DNA of 64,000 bases from Actinomycetes bacterium (GTDB lineage: Bacteria > Actinomycetota > Acidimicrobiia > Acidimicrobiales > Palsa-688): the NCBI GenBank assembly GCA_021838445.1, contig JAKCDU010000017.1, forward strand, positions 1 to 64,000, read 5' to 3'. The notes under the pieces are model-generated. The model ran no database searches, was not told the origin of the DNA, and worked only from the letters and a program-made list of their open reading frames with translations. Of the stretch, positions 27,005-35,612 are shown piece by piece. A program made the translations under genes and the position numbers. Position 1 is the stretch's first letter. The number at the start of each line of letters is the position of its first letter.

Positions 27005-27403
27005 ATGGCCGAGAGCTTCATAGGCAAAGGGTGGAGCTACCCCCTCCGCACGGACGCCTCGGGTGGGATATCCCTCGTCAGCGAGGACAGCGACATCTCT
27101 CGGGCCATACGCCTGATCCTGGCCACCGTGCCCGGCGAGCGACCCATGAGACCCGGCTTCGGGTGCGGCATCCACGATTACGTGTTCGCTCCCGCCGACG
27201 CCACCACCGCCGGTTTGATCTCGGTCGAGGTCAAGCGGTCACTGGCGTTCTGGGAGCCGCGCATCGAGGTCAACTCGGTGGACGTGACCGTCGACCAAGT
27301 GGCGCGCAACACGCTGTACATAAACATCTCGTACCAGAAGAAGGGCTCCTACGACCCGCGGAACCTGGTCTTCCCCTTCTACCTCATCAACGAAGAGGAG
27401 TGA
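27005..27403 (+). CDS. gp25-like baseplate wedge/sheath initiator (Afp9-like), 132 aa
   Basis: A typical GPW/gp25 protein: ISRAIRLILATVPGERPMRPGFGCGIHDYVFAP contains the family's 'PGERxxxPxFGxxL' type signature, followed by a helix, a beta strand pair around IEVNSVDVTVD, and a C-terminal strand. It starts sheath polymerisation at the baseplate by handshake with the first sheath ring. It lies between the spike and gpJ genes as in Afp, PVC and Streptomyces clusters. Confidence 0.94.
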   Translation: MAESFIGKGWSYPLRTDASGGISLVSEDSDISRAIRLILATVPGERPMRPGFGCGIHDYVFAPADATTAGLISVEVKRSLAFWEPRIEVNSVDVTVDQVARNTLYINISYQKKGSYDPRNLVFPFYLINEEE

Positions 27404-27408
27404 ACTAG

Positions 27409-29364
27409 ATGGTTCTGCCGGCACCCAACCTGGATGACCGCCGCTTTCAGAATCTCGTGGACGAGTCCAAGCGCCTGGTCCAGAGGCGCTGCCCCGAGTG
27501 GACCGATCACAACGTCTCGGACCCGGGGATCACCCTCATCGAGACCTTCGCCTACATGACCGACCAGCTGCTCTACCGGCTCAACCGCATGCCGGAGCGC
27601 AACTACATCAAGTTCCTGGAGCTGATCGGTGTCCGGCTCCTGCCGCCTTCGGCCGCCTCCGCTCGGGTGACCTTCTGGCTGTCGGCCCCCCAGGAGACCA
27701 CGGTCGTGGTCCCGGCGGGGGTCGAGGTGGCCACGCCGCGCACCGAGGCCGTCGGATCGGCCGTGGCCTTCACCACCACCGAGGCCCTCGACATCGTGCC
27801 CAGCCAGATGGAGTACGTCGGCTCCATCCCGACGGGAGGCACCTGGCGCAACCACACCGACTCGATCAAGCTGTCGGCCTTCTCGTGCTTCTCACCTCAG
27901 CCCGTGCCCGACGAGGTTCTGTTGATCGGTCTCACGTCGGCTGTCCCCAATTGCGCCATCAGCCTGAGGTTCGACTGCAACGTAGAAGGCATCGGGGTCA
28001 ACCCCGACTGGCCGCCGCTGGCCTGGGAGGCCTTCGACGGGGAGAGCTGGGTGGCCTGCGAGCTCGATCGGGACACCACCGGCGGCCTCAACCGGGCCGG
28101 CCAGGTCGTCCTCCACGTCCCTTCGTCGCATACCGCGTCGGTCGAGCACGGGCTGCGCGCCGGCTGGGTGCGAGCCCGAACCACCACCCCCGAGGAAGGT
28201 CAGCCCTTCTACAGCAACTCACCTCTGATCAAGCAGATCGAGGTTACGACCATCGGCGGGACCTGCGACTCCGTGCAGGCCGAGATCGTCGAGGAGGACG
28301 TGGTCGGCATGTCGGAGGGGGTGCCCGGCCAGCGTTTCCTGGTGTCGCGCGTGCCGGTGGTGCCGTGGGACGAGCCCGTCGTCCTCGAGGTCTCCGACGA
28401 GGAGGAGGGATGGCAGGAATGGTCGCAGGTCGAGGAGTTCTCCCAGAGCGAACCCGAAGACCGCCACTTCGTGCTCGACTACGTGACCGGCGAGCTGCTG
28501 CTCGGGCCTTCGGTCCGCACCCCTGACGGCGGCCTCATCCAGTACGGGGCCGTTCCCGCCAAGGGCGCGGTGCTGCGCGTCCGCCGGTACCACACCGGAG
28601 GAGGGCGCCAGGGCAACGTCGCCGCAGGGAGCGTCCGGGTGTGCCGCACGACCATTCCCTACGTGGCCCGGGTGGAGAACCGCTACCCGGCGACCGGTGG
28701 GGTCGACGGGGAGGATATCGAAGAGGCCAAGGTCCGGGGCCCGATCGTGATGCGCACCCTCGGCCGGGCCGTGACCGCCGAGGACTTCGAGCAGCTGGCC
28801 CGCGAGGCGGCCCCCGAGGCGGCCCGCATCAAGGCCGTTCCGGCCGCCACAGACGACGAGGCCGGCGGGGTGAGGGTCTTGGTGGTGCCCGCCGTCGCCG
28901 ACGACGAGGACGGTCGCCTGTCCTTCGAGCAGTTGGTGCCCCCGGCCGAAACCCTGGCCAACATCGCCACCTTCCTCGATGGACGTCGGACCATCGGCTC
29001 GCGGGTGCTGGTGGAGCCGCCGGCCTATCAGGGCGTGACCGTCGTGGCCATGATGAAGGCCCGGCCGTGGGCCGACCCCGGCCGTCTGCAGCGGACCGCA
29101 ACCGACGCTCTCTACGCCTACCTCCACCCCATCACCGGCGGGCTCGACGGCAACGGGTGGGCCTTCGGCCGTCCGGTGCACATGGGGGAGATCTACGCCC
29201 TGCTGCAGCGTCTGCCCGGCACCGAGCTGGTCGAGGACGTGCGGCTGTTCGCCGCCAACCCGATCACCGGGGAGCGGGGGGCCGCCGCCCAGCGCGTCGA
29301 GGTCGCCCCCAACGCGCTGGTCTTCTCCTACCAGCACCAGGTCCGGGTGGAGGAGTCGGCGTAG
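27409..29364 (+). CDS. Baseplate wedge protein gpJ-like (Afp11-like), 651 aa
   Basis: The N-terminal motif DDRRFQNLVDESKRLVQRRCPEWTDHNVSDPGITLIETFAYMTDQLLYRLNRMPERNYIKFLELIG is the standard start of 'putative baseplate assembly protein'/gpJ families. Then come a variable beta-rich insert (about 90-400) and the C-terminal gpJ core (IMRTLGRAVTAEDFEQLARE; GVTVVAMMKARPWADPG; VHMGEIYALLQRLPG). It forms the wedge ring with gpI. The gpI-like start codon overlaps its stop by one base. Confidence 0.93.
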   Translation: MVLPAPNLDDRRFQNLVDESKRLVQRRCPEWTDHNVSDPGITLIETFAYMTDQLLYRLNRMPERNYIKFLELIGVRLLPPSAASARVTFWLSAPQETTVVVPAGVEVATPRTEAVGSAVAFTTTEALDIVPSQMEYVGSIPTGGTWRNHTDSIKLSAFSCFSPQPVPDEVLLIGLTSAVPNCAISLRFDCNVEGIGVNPDWPPLAWEAFDGESWVACELDRDTTGGLNRAGQVVLHVPSSHTASVEHGLRAGWVRARTTTPEEGQPFYSNSPLIKQIEVTTIGGTCDSVQAEIVEEDVVGMSEGVPGQRFLVSRVPVVPWDEPVVLEVSDEEEGWQEWSQVEEFSQSEPEDRHFVLDYVTGELLLGPSVRTPDGGLIQYGAVPAKGAVLRVRRYHTGGGRQGNVAAGSVRVCRTTIPYVARVENRYPATGGVDGEDIEEAKVRGPIVMRTLGRAVTAEDFEQLAREAAPEAARIKAVPAATDDEAGGVRVLVVPAVADDEDGRLSFEQLVPPAETLANIATFLDGRRTIGSRVLVEPPAYQGVTVVAMMKARPWADPGRLQRTATDALYAYLHPITGGLDGNGWAFGRPVHMGEIYALLQRLPGTELVEDVRLFAANPITGERGAAAQRVEVAPNALVFSYQHQVRVEESA

Positions 29365-30143
29365 TGTCCATGGTCCTTCCGGAGGCGGGCCATCCAACCG
29401 CGCCCGAAGTCGAGGTCGGCCCCGCCGCGGGCCGTGGTTGGGTCGAGGGCCTCCCGACACCGCGTCCATTGATCGAGCAGGTCCCGGCCTCGCTCCAGGA
29501 GGACGAGTTCTGTGGCCGGCTCCTGGCGGCCTTCGACGAGGTCCTGGCCCCGGTGTTCAACACCTTGGACTGCTTCGACGCCTATCTCGACCCGGCTCTG
29601 GCCCCCGAGGACTTCATCGACTGGCTGGCCGGGTGGGTCGGCCTCGACGTGGATGAGACCTGGACGGTCGAGCGTCGGCGTCGGCTGATCCTGGAGGCCG
29701 TCGGTCTCTACCGGCTGCGGGGGTCCATCGCCTCGCTCGTATCCCACGTCGAGTTGTACTCCGGTGTCACGCCGACGGTCGAGGACAACGGGGGCTGCAG
29801 CTGGTCCCAGAACGCCGGCTCGGCGCTGCCCGGCACGTCGCGTCCCTACCTGAAGGTGCGCCTCCAGGTGGACGACGACGCCGATATCCGGCGGGGCACG
29901 CTGGCCCGGATCATCGACGCCAACCGGCCCGCCCACGTGCCCTTCGAGTTGGAGCTGGTGGCCGGCGGGACCGAGGTCCAGGCCGCCGGCGACACCGGCG
30001 AGCATGGCGCCGTGGGTGCTCCCGGAGCCGTCGCCCTCCCCGGCTCGGAGTACATCGAGCTCGCCCCCCAGACCCCGGGCGACACCGAGGAGCTCGAGGC
30101 GCCCGCCGACAGCCGCATCGACGACGAAGAGGCGACGGACTGA
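29364..30143 (+). CDS. Baseplate wedge protein gpI-like (Afp12-like), 259 aa
   Basis: The core EDEFCGRLLAAFDEVLAPVFNTLDCFDAYLDPALAPEDFIDWLAGWVGLDVDETWTVERRRRLILEAVGLYRLRG is the phage tail protein I / Afp12 domain (about residues 40-125). A beta-rich segment and an acidic, low-complexity tail (about 200-259) follow. GTG 29364 is chosen because GGAGGAG lies 8 nt upstream and the TAGTG overlap couples it to gpJ; ATG 29370 is an alternative. Confidence 0.9.
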   Translation: MSMVLPEAGHPTAPEVEVGPAAGRGWVEGLPTPRPLIEQVPASLQEDEFCGRLLAAFDEVLAPVFNTLDCFDAYLDPALAPEDFIDWLAGWVGLDVDETWTVERRRRLILEAVGLYRLRGSIASLVSHVELYSGVTPTVEDNGGCSWSQNAGSALPGTSRPYLKVRLQVDDDADIRRGTLARIIDANRPAHVPFELELVAGGTEVQAAGDTGEHGAVGAPGAVALPGSEYIELAPQTPGDTEELEAPADSRIDDEEATD

Positions 30144-30146
30144 CCG

Positions 30147-31271
30147 GTGGCGCATCCCGACCCGCCTCGGCCGGGCAAGCTCGTCGCCGGGCTGAAGGCG
30201 CCGGGCGTCAAGGGCCTGCCCGGCGTCGGCAAACTTCCCGGCGCCAAAGCGGCTTCGGGCGCCAAGCGCGCTGAACCCCATCCCGGAACGAGGCCGGGGT
30301 TCGAGTCGCACATGACCCCGGGCCGGTTCCCGGGCGCGTCGGGACCGGCGGCTGGCCGGGCCGGCGCCGGCGGCCGGTCGCGACGGGGCGGGGCGGCCGG
30401 GGCGGCCGGGATCGCCGGGGTGGTGGCCGTTCCCGTGGCCTTCTGGATGGTCAGTGACGCCGCCTCGAAGGGCGACTTCAAGGGGCTGTCGGAGGGTGCC
30501 CAGATCCGGAGGGAGATAATCCGCCAGCAGATGGCGGCGCGGGCCGCGCCCGTACGCAGCGCCCTGCTGCGCTCCAAGCAGTCGGCGGCCAAGGAGATCG
30601 TCCCCGGTCTGGACCGGATGAAAGCGGCGGCCAAACAGGTCAAGGCCCAGGACGTAGCCAAGGCCAAGCAGGCGGCCGCCCCGCTCCAGGAGGTGGCCAA
30701 GCACGACAAGCAGGTCCTCAAGGGCATCGCCCAAGCGGACAAGAAGAAGCTCGTGGCCGCCCTGGCCCCGACCAAGAGCGCCCTGTTGCGCCAGAAGACC
30801 CAGCAGGCCAAGAACCTGAATCCGGCCGCTACGCAGTCCAAGCAGCTCCTCGCCAGCGCCCGGTCGGCGGGCAAGTCGGCCGCGTCGGCGGCCAAGTCGG
30901 ACGCGTCGGCGGCCAAGAAGTGGGCGGCGCAGACCTCCGCCCCGGGTCGTCAGCTGGCCAGCAAGGAGATGCAGGCGGTGAAGAAGGTCGCCGGAGCTGA
31001 CAAGAAGGCCGCGATGAAGGCCCTGGCCCCCACCAAGAGCGCCTTGCTGCGGGAGAAGAACCTCACCAAGCAGCGCCTGGCCCCCCTCAAGTCTACGATT
31101 GGCCGGGACGCGCAGGGCATCCGCAAGGACATGAGTGGAGCGAAGCAGGCGGTGAAGTCGAGCAGGGCGGCGGCTGATTTCAAGAAGGCGGGCGTCGCCG
31201 CCAACAAGGGCACCACCAAGGTGGCCAATCGGGTCGGCAAGTGGCTGGCCGGCGGTAGGAGCGTGGGCTAG
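30147..31271 (+). CDS. Lys/Ala-rich helical protein with one hydrophobic segment; tape-measure candidate, 374 aa
   Basis: I do not recognise a family. The N-terminal ~80 residues are Gly/Pro/Ala/Arg-rich with short repeats (GVKGLPGVGKLPGAK). One hydrophobic segment follows at ~85-105, then ~265 residues of highly basic Ala/Lys/Gln helix. A motif APxxSALLRxK occurs three times (residues ~134, ~207, ~294). The gene is in the operon 3 nt after gpI and overlaps the next gene by 1 nt, the place where Afp/PVC clusters carry fibre and tape-measure (Afp13, Afp14) genes, and no other tape-measure candidate is present. Alternatives are a lumen cargo or a histone-like protein. The GTG start has a weak upstream SD. 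Confidence 0.6.
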   Translation: MAHPDPPRPGKLVAGLKAPGVKGLPGVGKLPGAKAASGAKRAEPHPGTRPGFESHMTPGRFPGASGPAAGRAGAGGRSRRGGAAGAAGIAGVVAVPVAFWMVSDAASKGDFKGLSEGAQIRREIIRQQMAARAAPVRSALLRSKQSAAKEIVPGLDRMKAAAKQVKAQDVAKAKQAAAPLQEVAKHDKQVLKGIAQADKKKLVAALAPTKSALLRQKTQQAKNLNPAATQSKQLLASARSAGKSAASAAKSDASAAKKWAAQTSAPGRQLASKEMQAVKKVAGADKKAAMKALAPTKSALLREKNLTKQRLAPLKSTIGRDAQGIRKDMSGAKQAVKSSRAAADFKKAGVAANKGTTKVANRVGKWLAGGRSVG

Positions 31272-32365
31272 TGGCTGGATCCGTCAACCCGTCCGGGCAG
31301 CCGGTCCAGCTGTCGACGGGACCGCCGACGCTCAGCTACCGGGAGGCGCTGGCCCCCCCGTGCAGCAGCTGTACCAGCTCTCCCTGCTGCACCCACCTCC
31401 TGCTGCGCGACTTCCGGATGGACACCATCATGGATGTGGACTACGCCACCTTCCTGCTCAACTTCGAGGGGATCCTGTTGGCCATCCGGCCCGACCGCCA
31501 AGTGGATGTGTACCTTTACCAGCCCTGCGGCAACCTCGATGTGGACCGCGGGCTGTGCCAGGTCCACGGGTCGGCTCTGCAGCCGGCGGTCTGCATCACC
31601 TACCAGTCGCACACCTGCAGCTACCGCAAGGTGTTCACCACCGACCTCCACGCCGAGAAGCCCCTCCTCGACGCCCACCGGATGGCCTGGCTGGCCGAGC
31701 AGATCACCTTCGACGACGACCGTCGCATCAGCGGTTTCCCCGCCTGGGACGACCTGCTCGCCGGTCTGGCCGCTCTGCCGACCGAACGCCGCCCGGCGCC
31801 CGCCCGCGGGCCCGATCCCATGGCGGAGGAGTGGCGGTCGGTGGTCCTCGGCCACAAGCCCGACGCCGGGGACCGTCGGGGGGAATTCCACCGTTTCAGC
31901 TCGCCCGCCGTCTCCGATCCGTGCGAGGGTTGCGGCGCCTGGTGCTGCCGGACCCTCGTGTTCGACCGCGGCCTGCCCCAGACCTCGTCACAGGTGGAGT
32001 TCCTGCGCTACTGCATCGGGTTCCCGAACGTCGAGATCGGCTTGGCTGACACCGGCTGGGCGGTGATCGTGCACGCCACCTGCCGGCATCTCGACGGCAA
32101 CCGCTGCTCGGTGTACGGTCAGCCCGAGCGCCCCCTCAAGTGTTCCTACTACGACCCCTTCGCCTGCGCCTACCGCGGCCACTTCGGTGTGCCCAACCCC
32201 GACGACATAGTCCGGGTCAGCCGACATCACTTCCCGGCGGTGGCCGATTCGGTGGTGTTCGACGGCCTGGGCCGGGTGGTCGCCATCCCGCCGCTCGACG
32301 TTCTGCGCGAGCAGGTCGCACGAGCCGAGGTCGCAGCCGCGTCGGCTGCCGACCGCACCTCCTGA
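31271..32365 (+). CDS. Tandem YkgJ-type CxxC...CC cysteine-cluster protein, 364 aa
   Basis: Two related halves each begin with a cysteine cluster: CSSCTSSPCC (residues ~35-44) and CEGCGAWCC (about 217-225), matching the YkgJ/UPF0153 'CxxCxxxCC' pattern, the first with one extra spacing residue. Each half has further downstream cysteines (CGNLDVDRGLCQVHG...C...C; CRHLDGNRCSVYG...LKCSYYDPFAC), giving two likely metal (Zn or Fe-S) sites. YkgJ-like proteins have been linked to metal-cluster or modification chemistry, but most are uncharacterised. There is no signal peptide, so it is cytoplasmic. It is embedded in the CIS operon (1-nt overlap upstream). A role in maturing a CIS part or acting as cargo is inference. 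Confidence 0.75.
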   Translation: MAGSVNPSGQPVQLSTGPPTLSYREALAPPCSSCTSSPCCTHLLLRDFRMDTIMDVDYATFLLNFEGILLAIRPDRQVDVYLYQPCGNLDVDRGLCQVHGSALQPAVCITYQSHTCSYRKVFTTDLHAEKPLLDAHRMAWLAEQITFDDDRRISGFPAWDDLLAGLAALPTERRPAPARGPDPMAEEWRSVVLGHKPDAGDRRGEFHRFSSPAVSDPCEGCGAWCCRTLVFDRGLPQTSSQVEFLRYCIGFPNVEIGLADTGWAVIVHATCRHLDGNRCSVYGQPERPLKCSYYDPFACAYRGHFGVPNPDDIVRVSRHHFPAVADSVVFDGLGRVVAIPPLDVLREQVARAEVAAASAADRTS

Positions 32366-32392
32366 GCAAGCCTTGGACAAGGAGCCTTTCCC

Positions 32393-33784
32393 ATGCCGGT
32401 GAACGAATCCCTCGAGTACTTCCCGCTGTTCGATCCCGAGACCGCAGCCGACACCCCAGGCATCTCGGTGGCCATCGGCACCCGCGTCGCGGCGGTGGGC
32501 ACGCCTGACGCCCTCGGCGGTGGGGGAGCCGTGGTCATCTACATGTACTCGGAGGAGCGCAACGCCTGGGGCTACGTGGGGGTGATGGCCGGAGCCAAGA
32601 TCTCCGGGTCGGAGCAGATCCGCGGCGTGGGGTCCTCCCTGGTGGCCTTCGGCGACACGCTGGTGGTCGGAGCGGCGGGGGACCCCACCACCCCCGGCCG
32701 GGTCCTGGTCTTGACCCCCCCGTACGGGGCGTGGAGCTACACCGCCCAGCCGGTCATCTCCGAACTGTCGTACCCCAAGTCGGCCCCCGGGGACCGTTTC
32801 GGGGTGTCCGTCGCCCACTGCAGCGACGGCCGGGAGCACTACGTGGCGGTCGGCGCTCCCGGAGCGGCGCCGCCGGTGGGCGCCGGGGCGCCGGGACAGG
32901 TCTTGGTGTTCAAGGGGCTGCGCAAGTCCAACGAGCCGTGGAACACCTCGCCCATCCGTAACCCGGACGCGGCGGGAACCGACAGCGACCGTTTCGGGGC
33001 GAGCGTGGCCATATCCATGTCCACCGACGGTGCCGGCGGGTCGGACGGGACCGTGACCCTGGCCGTGGGAGCCCCGGGGGCGGGCGAGGGCCAGGGCGCC
33101 GTCTACGTGGCCCGCACCTCGGAGGCCGGCACCTGGACCTCCCTCAAATTCGGCGAACCGCTGGTGCCGAGCTTCCCGATGGCGGAGGACTTCAAGACGC
33201 AGAACTTCGGAGCCGCAGTGGCCCTGACCGGCGGGTCGGTGCTGGCCGTCGGAGCCCCCAACGATCCGAACTTCGATGATCAGGTCGAAGACACCGGGGC
33301 GGTGTGGCTGTTCGGTTTCCAGGACGGTTCGTTCGTGGACTCCGAGAAGCGGCTCTACGGCTCGGTGGGCGGCGGGAACTTCGGTGCCGCGGTGGCCTTC
33401 GCCGAGACCCCGCCGGGGGTGAAGTCGGCCACCTTGGCGGTCGGCGCCCCCGGGGCCGGCCCCGGCTCGGCGTTCCGCTTCACCGAGGCCGAGGACGGGT
33501 ACCAACTCGACGAGGAACTGGCCGCGTTGCCGGGCAAACCGGGCAACCGCTTCGGCGCCGCGGTGTCGGCGTCGGACTACCTGCGGGGTAGATGGGTCAT
33601 GGTGGCCGCTCCGGGGGTGGCCAAATCGGGCCAGGAGGGTGGCGGTTTCATCTACGCAACCGCCGAGACGCCCCCCACGTGGATGGACATCCCCGCTCTG
33701 GTGACCGGACCGCCGCTGCGGTGGGGCGGTCTGGCGCCCGACTGGTGGAAGAAGTTCACACCGGAGATCGCCCGGTATCTGTAG
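32393..33784 (+). CDS. FG-GAP/integrin-alpha-like beta-propeller protein without signal peptide, 463 aa
   Basis: There are about seven blades with the FG-GAP signature: 'DRFGVSVAHC....VAVGAPGA', 'DRFGASVAI....LAVGAPGAG', 'NFGAAVAL....LAVGAPND', 'NFGAAVAF....LAVGAPGAG', 'NRFGAAVSA....VMVAAPG'. FG-GAP propellers are normally extracellular and bind calcium or ligands, yet no export signal is present here. As the last gene of the structural operon (27 nt after the YkgJ gene) it could be the fibre or receptor-binding unit of the particle, or cargo. It ends with a GWW-like KKFTPEIARYL tail. A perfect 7-bp hairpin follows its stop. Confidence 0.78.
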   Translation: MPVNESLEYFPLFDPETAADTPGISVAIGTRVAAVGTPDALGGGGAVVIYMYSEERNAWGYVGVMAGAKISGSEQIRGVGSSLVAFGDTLVVGAAGDPTTPGRVLVLTPPYGAWSYTAQPVISELSYPKSAPGDRFGVSVAHCSDGREHYVAVGAPGAAPPVGAGAPGQVLVFKGLRKSNEPWNTSPIRNPDAAGTDSDRFGASVAISMSTDGAGGSDGTVTLAVGAPGAGEGQGAVYVARTSEAGTWTSLKFGEPLVPSFPMAEDFKTQNFGAAVALTGGSVLAVGAPNDPNFDDQVEDTGAVWLFGFQDGSFVDSEKRLYGSVGGGNFGAAVAFAETPPGVKSATLAVGAPGAGPGSAFRFTEAEDGYQLDEELAALPGKPGNRFGAAVSASDYLRGRWVMVAAPGVAKSGQEGGGFIYATAETPPTWMDIPALVTGPPLRWGGLAPDWWKKFTPEIARYL

Positions 33785-33800
33785 CCGGCCCTGGGCCGGC
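33784..33800 (+). terminator. Hairpin at the end of the CIS structural operon
   Basis: GCCGGCC (33784-33790) pairs with GGCCGGC (33794-33800) over a 3-nt loop, immediately at the FG-GAP stop codon. It is GC-rich without a clear T-tract. Confidence 0.4.
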
Positions 33801-33932
33801 GGGTAATCGCATCCCGGTGGTTAATCTGCCAGGATCGGGCCTCAGCCGATAGCCGCGCCGATGGGCGCAACTGTGCATGTTTCGAAGAAGCCTCCGGGTC
33901 GGGATCGTTCCGGAGGGAAGGGAGCCGTCCGA

Positions 33933-35612
33933 GTGATTGTTTGCAGCCGATGCGGGTTCCACAACGAGGACTCCGACACGTTCTGCGGCTCGTGCGCGAG
34001 CTTCCTCGAATGGGAAGGCCAGAAGGTCGCGGCGCAAGCCCCGGCTCCCGCCCCTCAACCCGAACCCGAACCCGAGCCCGAGACCGAGGCCCATGTGGGC
34101 ATCATCGATCGGGTCAAGGAAGTGATCGGCATCGGCGACAGCCCCGCTACGGGGGCGCCGGTCGCCGCCGGGCCGGCCGCCACGGCGGTCGAGGAGGTCG
34201 CGCCCGCCTCGGTCGAGCCGGAGCCCCCCACCCCCGGCGCAGTGGCCGCCCCGGTCGCCGGAGGTGGCCTGTCGGGCCATGTCGGCGGCCCGGCGAGCGC
34301 CGGGGTCCCGGCCCCGCCGTCGACTGGATCGGAGGCCTCCGCGGCCTCGTCGGATCTCGTCCCGCCGGCCCCCGGAGGGGCGGCCGCGCCAGCCGGAGAG
34401 GCTCCGGCCTCCCCGGCCCCGCCGTCGCCGGTGGTTGCGCCCGCCCCTGCGGTCCCGCCGTCCGCCCCGCCGGCGGCCCCCGCTCCTTCAGCCGCGCCCG
34501 CCCCGCCGGCCGCGGCCACCCCCGCTCCGGCAACACCCGGGCCCGGCCTTTCCGCCCCTGGAGCACCCAAGCGGACGACGGTGACCGAGACTCCGGCTCC
34601 GGCCCAATCGAGTGCCCCCGTCCAACCCGGCGGCCCGGTCCAACCCGGCGGCCCGATCCAGCCCGGCGGCCCGGTCCAGCCCGGCCCGGCCGCCCCAGCC
34701 GGTGCCGTTGCGACGGCGGGCGGGGGACAGCCGGGACCGGTCGCGCCGGCCGCGGTGCAACCCCAGGCCGTGAAGCCCCAGGCGACCAAAGCGCGCCCGG
34801 TGGCCAAGAAGGCCCCCTCGACCCGCCAGATGAACCCCGGCGACAAGGTGTGCGGCCAGTGCGGGGAGGGCAACGACCCCTCCCGCAAATTCTGCCGTCG
34901 CTGCGGGGGTTCGCTCGTCGAGGCGGCGGTGTTCCAGCTCCCCTGGTACAAGGCCCTGTGGCGCAAGCTGCTCACCAAGAAGCAGCGCCAGGCGGGCGAC
35001 CGGCCCAAGATGCGGCGCCGGGCCATCGGCGGTCACGGTGGGTGGTTGACACGAGGTATCGGGACCATCATCGTCCTGGCCATCATCGCCGTGGTCGTGC
35101 TGACGTTCATCGGTCCGTGGCACAAGAGCCTGCACGCCCGCGCCGTCCGCTACTACCACGACGTGGTGGGGCAGGTGCATCCGACATACAACCAGTTCTT
35201 CGCCCACGCCGCCACGGCCACCAGTTCGGCCGCCGGACACCCCCCCATCAACGCCATCGACGGCGAGATCAACACGTCGTGGCAGTCGGCCGGTACGGTT
35301 ACCGGGCAGTCGCTCACCGTCCAGTTCGCCCAGGCCACCAACGTGGCCAAGATCGGGCTGCACATCGGTGACCAGGACACTCCACAGTCCTACGAGACCG
35401 AACCGCGTCCGGAGAAGATCGAGCTGGTGTTCCACGGAGCCAAGACGGTCACCAAGACCTTGACCGTGACCGACTCCGCCAGCTTCCAGACCTTCAGCGT
35501 GTCGGCTGACGGGGCCACGTCGGTAACGTTCAATATCCAGAGCGTGTACGCCGCTACCGGTACCGGTCAGAACGTCTCCATCGCCGAGATCGAGTTCTTC
35601 ACCAAGACCTGA
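33933..35612 (+). CDS. Zinc-ribbon / TM / discoidin-domain membrane protein of CIS loci, 559 aa
   Basis: GTG 33933 is chosen because it gives MIVCSRCGFHNEDSDTFCGSC, a zinc ribbon at the very N-terminus, with GGGAG upstream. A ~270-residue Pro/Ala linker follows (including repeats of PGGPVQ/I), then a second zinc ribbon (CGQCGEGNDPSRKFCRRCG, ~307-325), a basic juxtamembrane segment, one TM helix (~377-396), and an F5/8 type C (discoidin)-like domain (about 425-558: PPINAIDGEINTSWQSAG, KIGLHIGDQD). Topology puts zinc ribbons inside and discoidin outside. Proteins of this type recur in actinobacterial CIS clusters. A membrane partner (CisA) is reported for Streptomyces CIS; I cannot decide whether this is its equivalent. 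Confidence 0.82.
   Translation: MIVCSRCGFHNEDSDTFCGSCASFLEWEGQKVAAQAPAPAPQPEPEPEPETEAHVGIIDRVKEVIGIGDSPATGAPVAAGPAATAVEEVAPASVEPEPPTPGAVAAPVAGGGLSGHVGGPASAGVPAPPSTGSEASAASSDLVPPAPGGAAAPAGEAPASPAPPSPVVAPAPAVPPSAPPAAPAPSAAPAPPAAATPAPATPGPGLSAPGAPKRTTVTETPAPAQSSAPVQPGGPVQPGGPIQPGGPVQPGPAAPAGAVATAGGGQPGPVAPAAVQPQAVKPQATKARPVAKKAPSTRQMNPGDKVCGQCGEGNDPSRKFCRRCGGSLVEAAVFQLPWYKALWRKLLTKKQRQAGDRPKMRRRAIGGHGGWLTRGIGTIIVLAIIAVVVLTFIGPWHKSLHARAVRYYHDVVGQVHPTYNQFFAHAATATSSAAGHPPINAIDGEINTSWQSAGTVTGQSLTVQFAQATNVAKIGLHIGDQDTPQSYETEPRPEKIELVFHGAKTVTKTLTVTDSASFQTFSVSADGATSVTFNIQSVYAATGTGQNVSIAEIEFFTKT
34618..34689 (+). repeat. Short tandem repeats encoding Pro-Gly-Gly-Pro-(V/I)-Gln
   Basis: Units of 18 bp with the core cccgtccaacccggcggc are repeated about four times in the linker of the zinc-ribbon/discoidin gene, encoding (PGGPVQ)n-like sequence. 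Likely length-variable by slippage. Confidence 0.7.
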
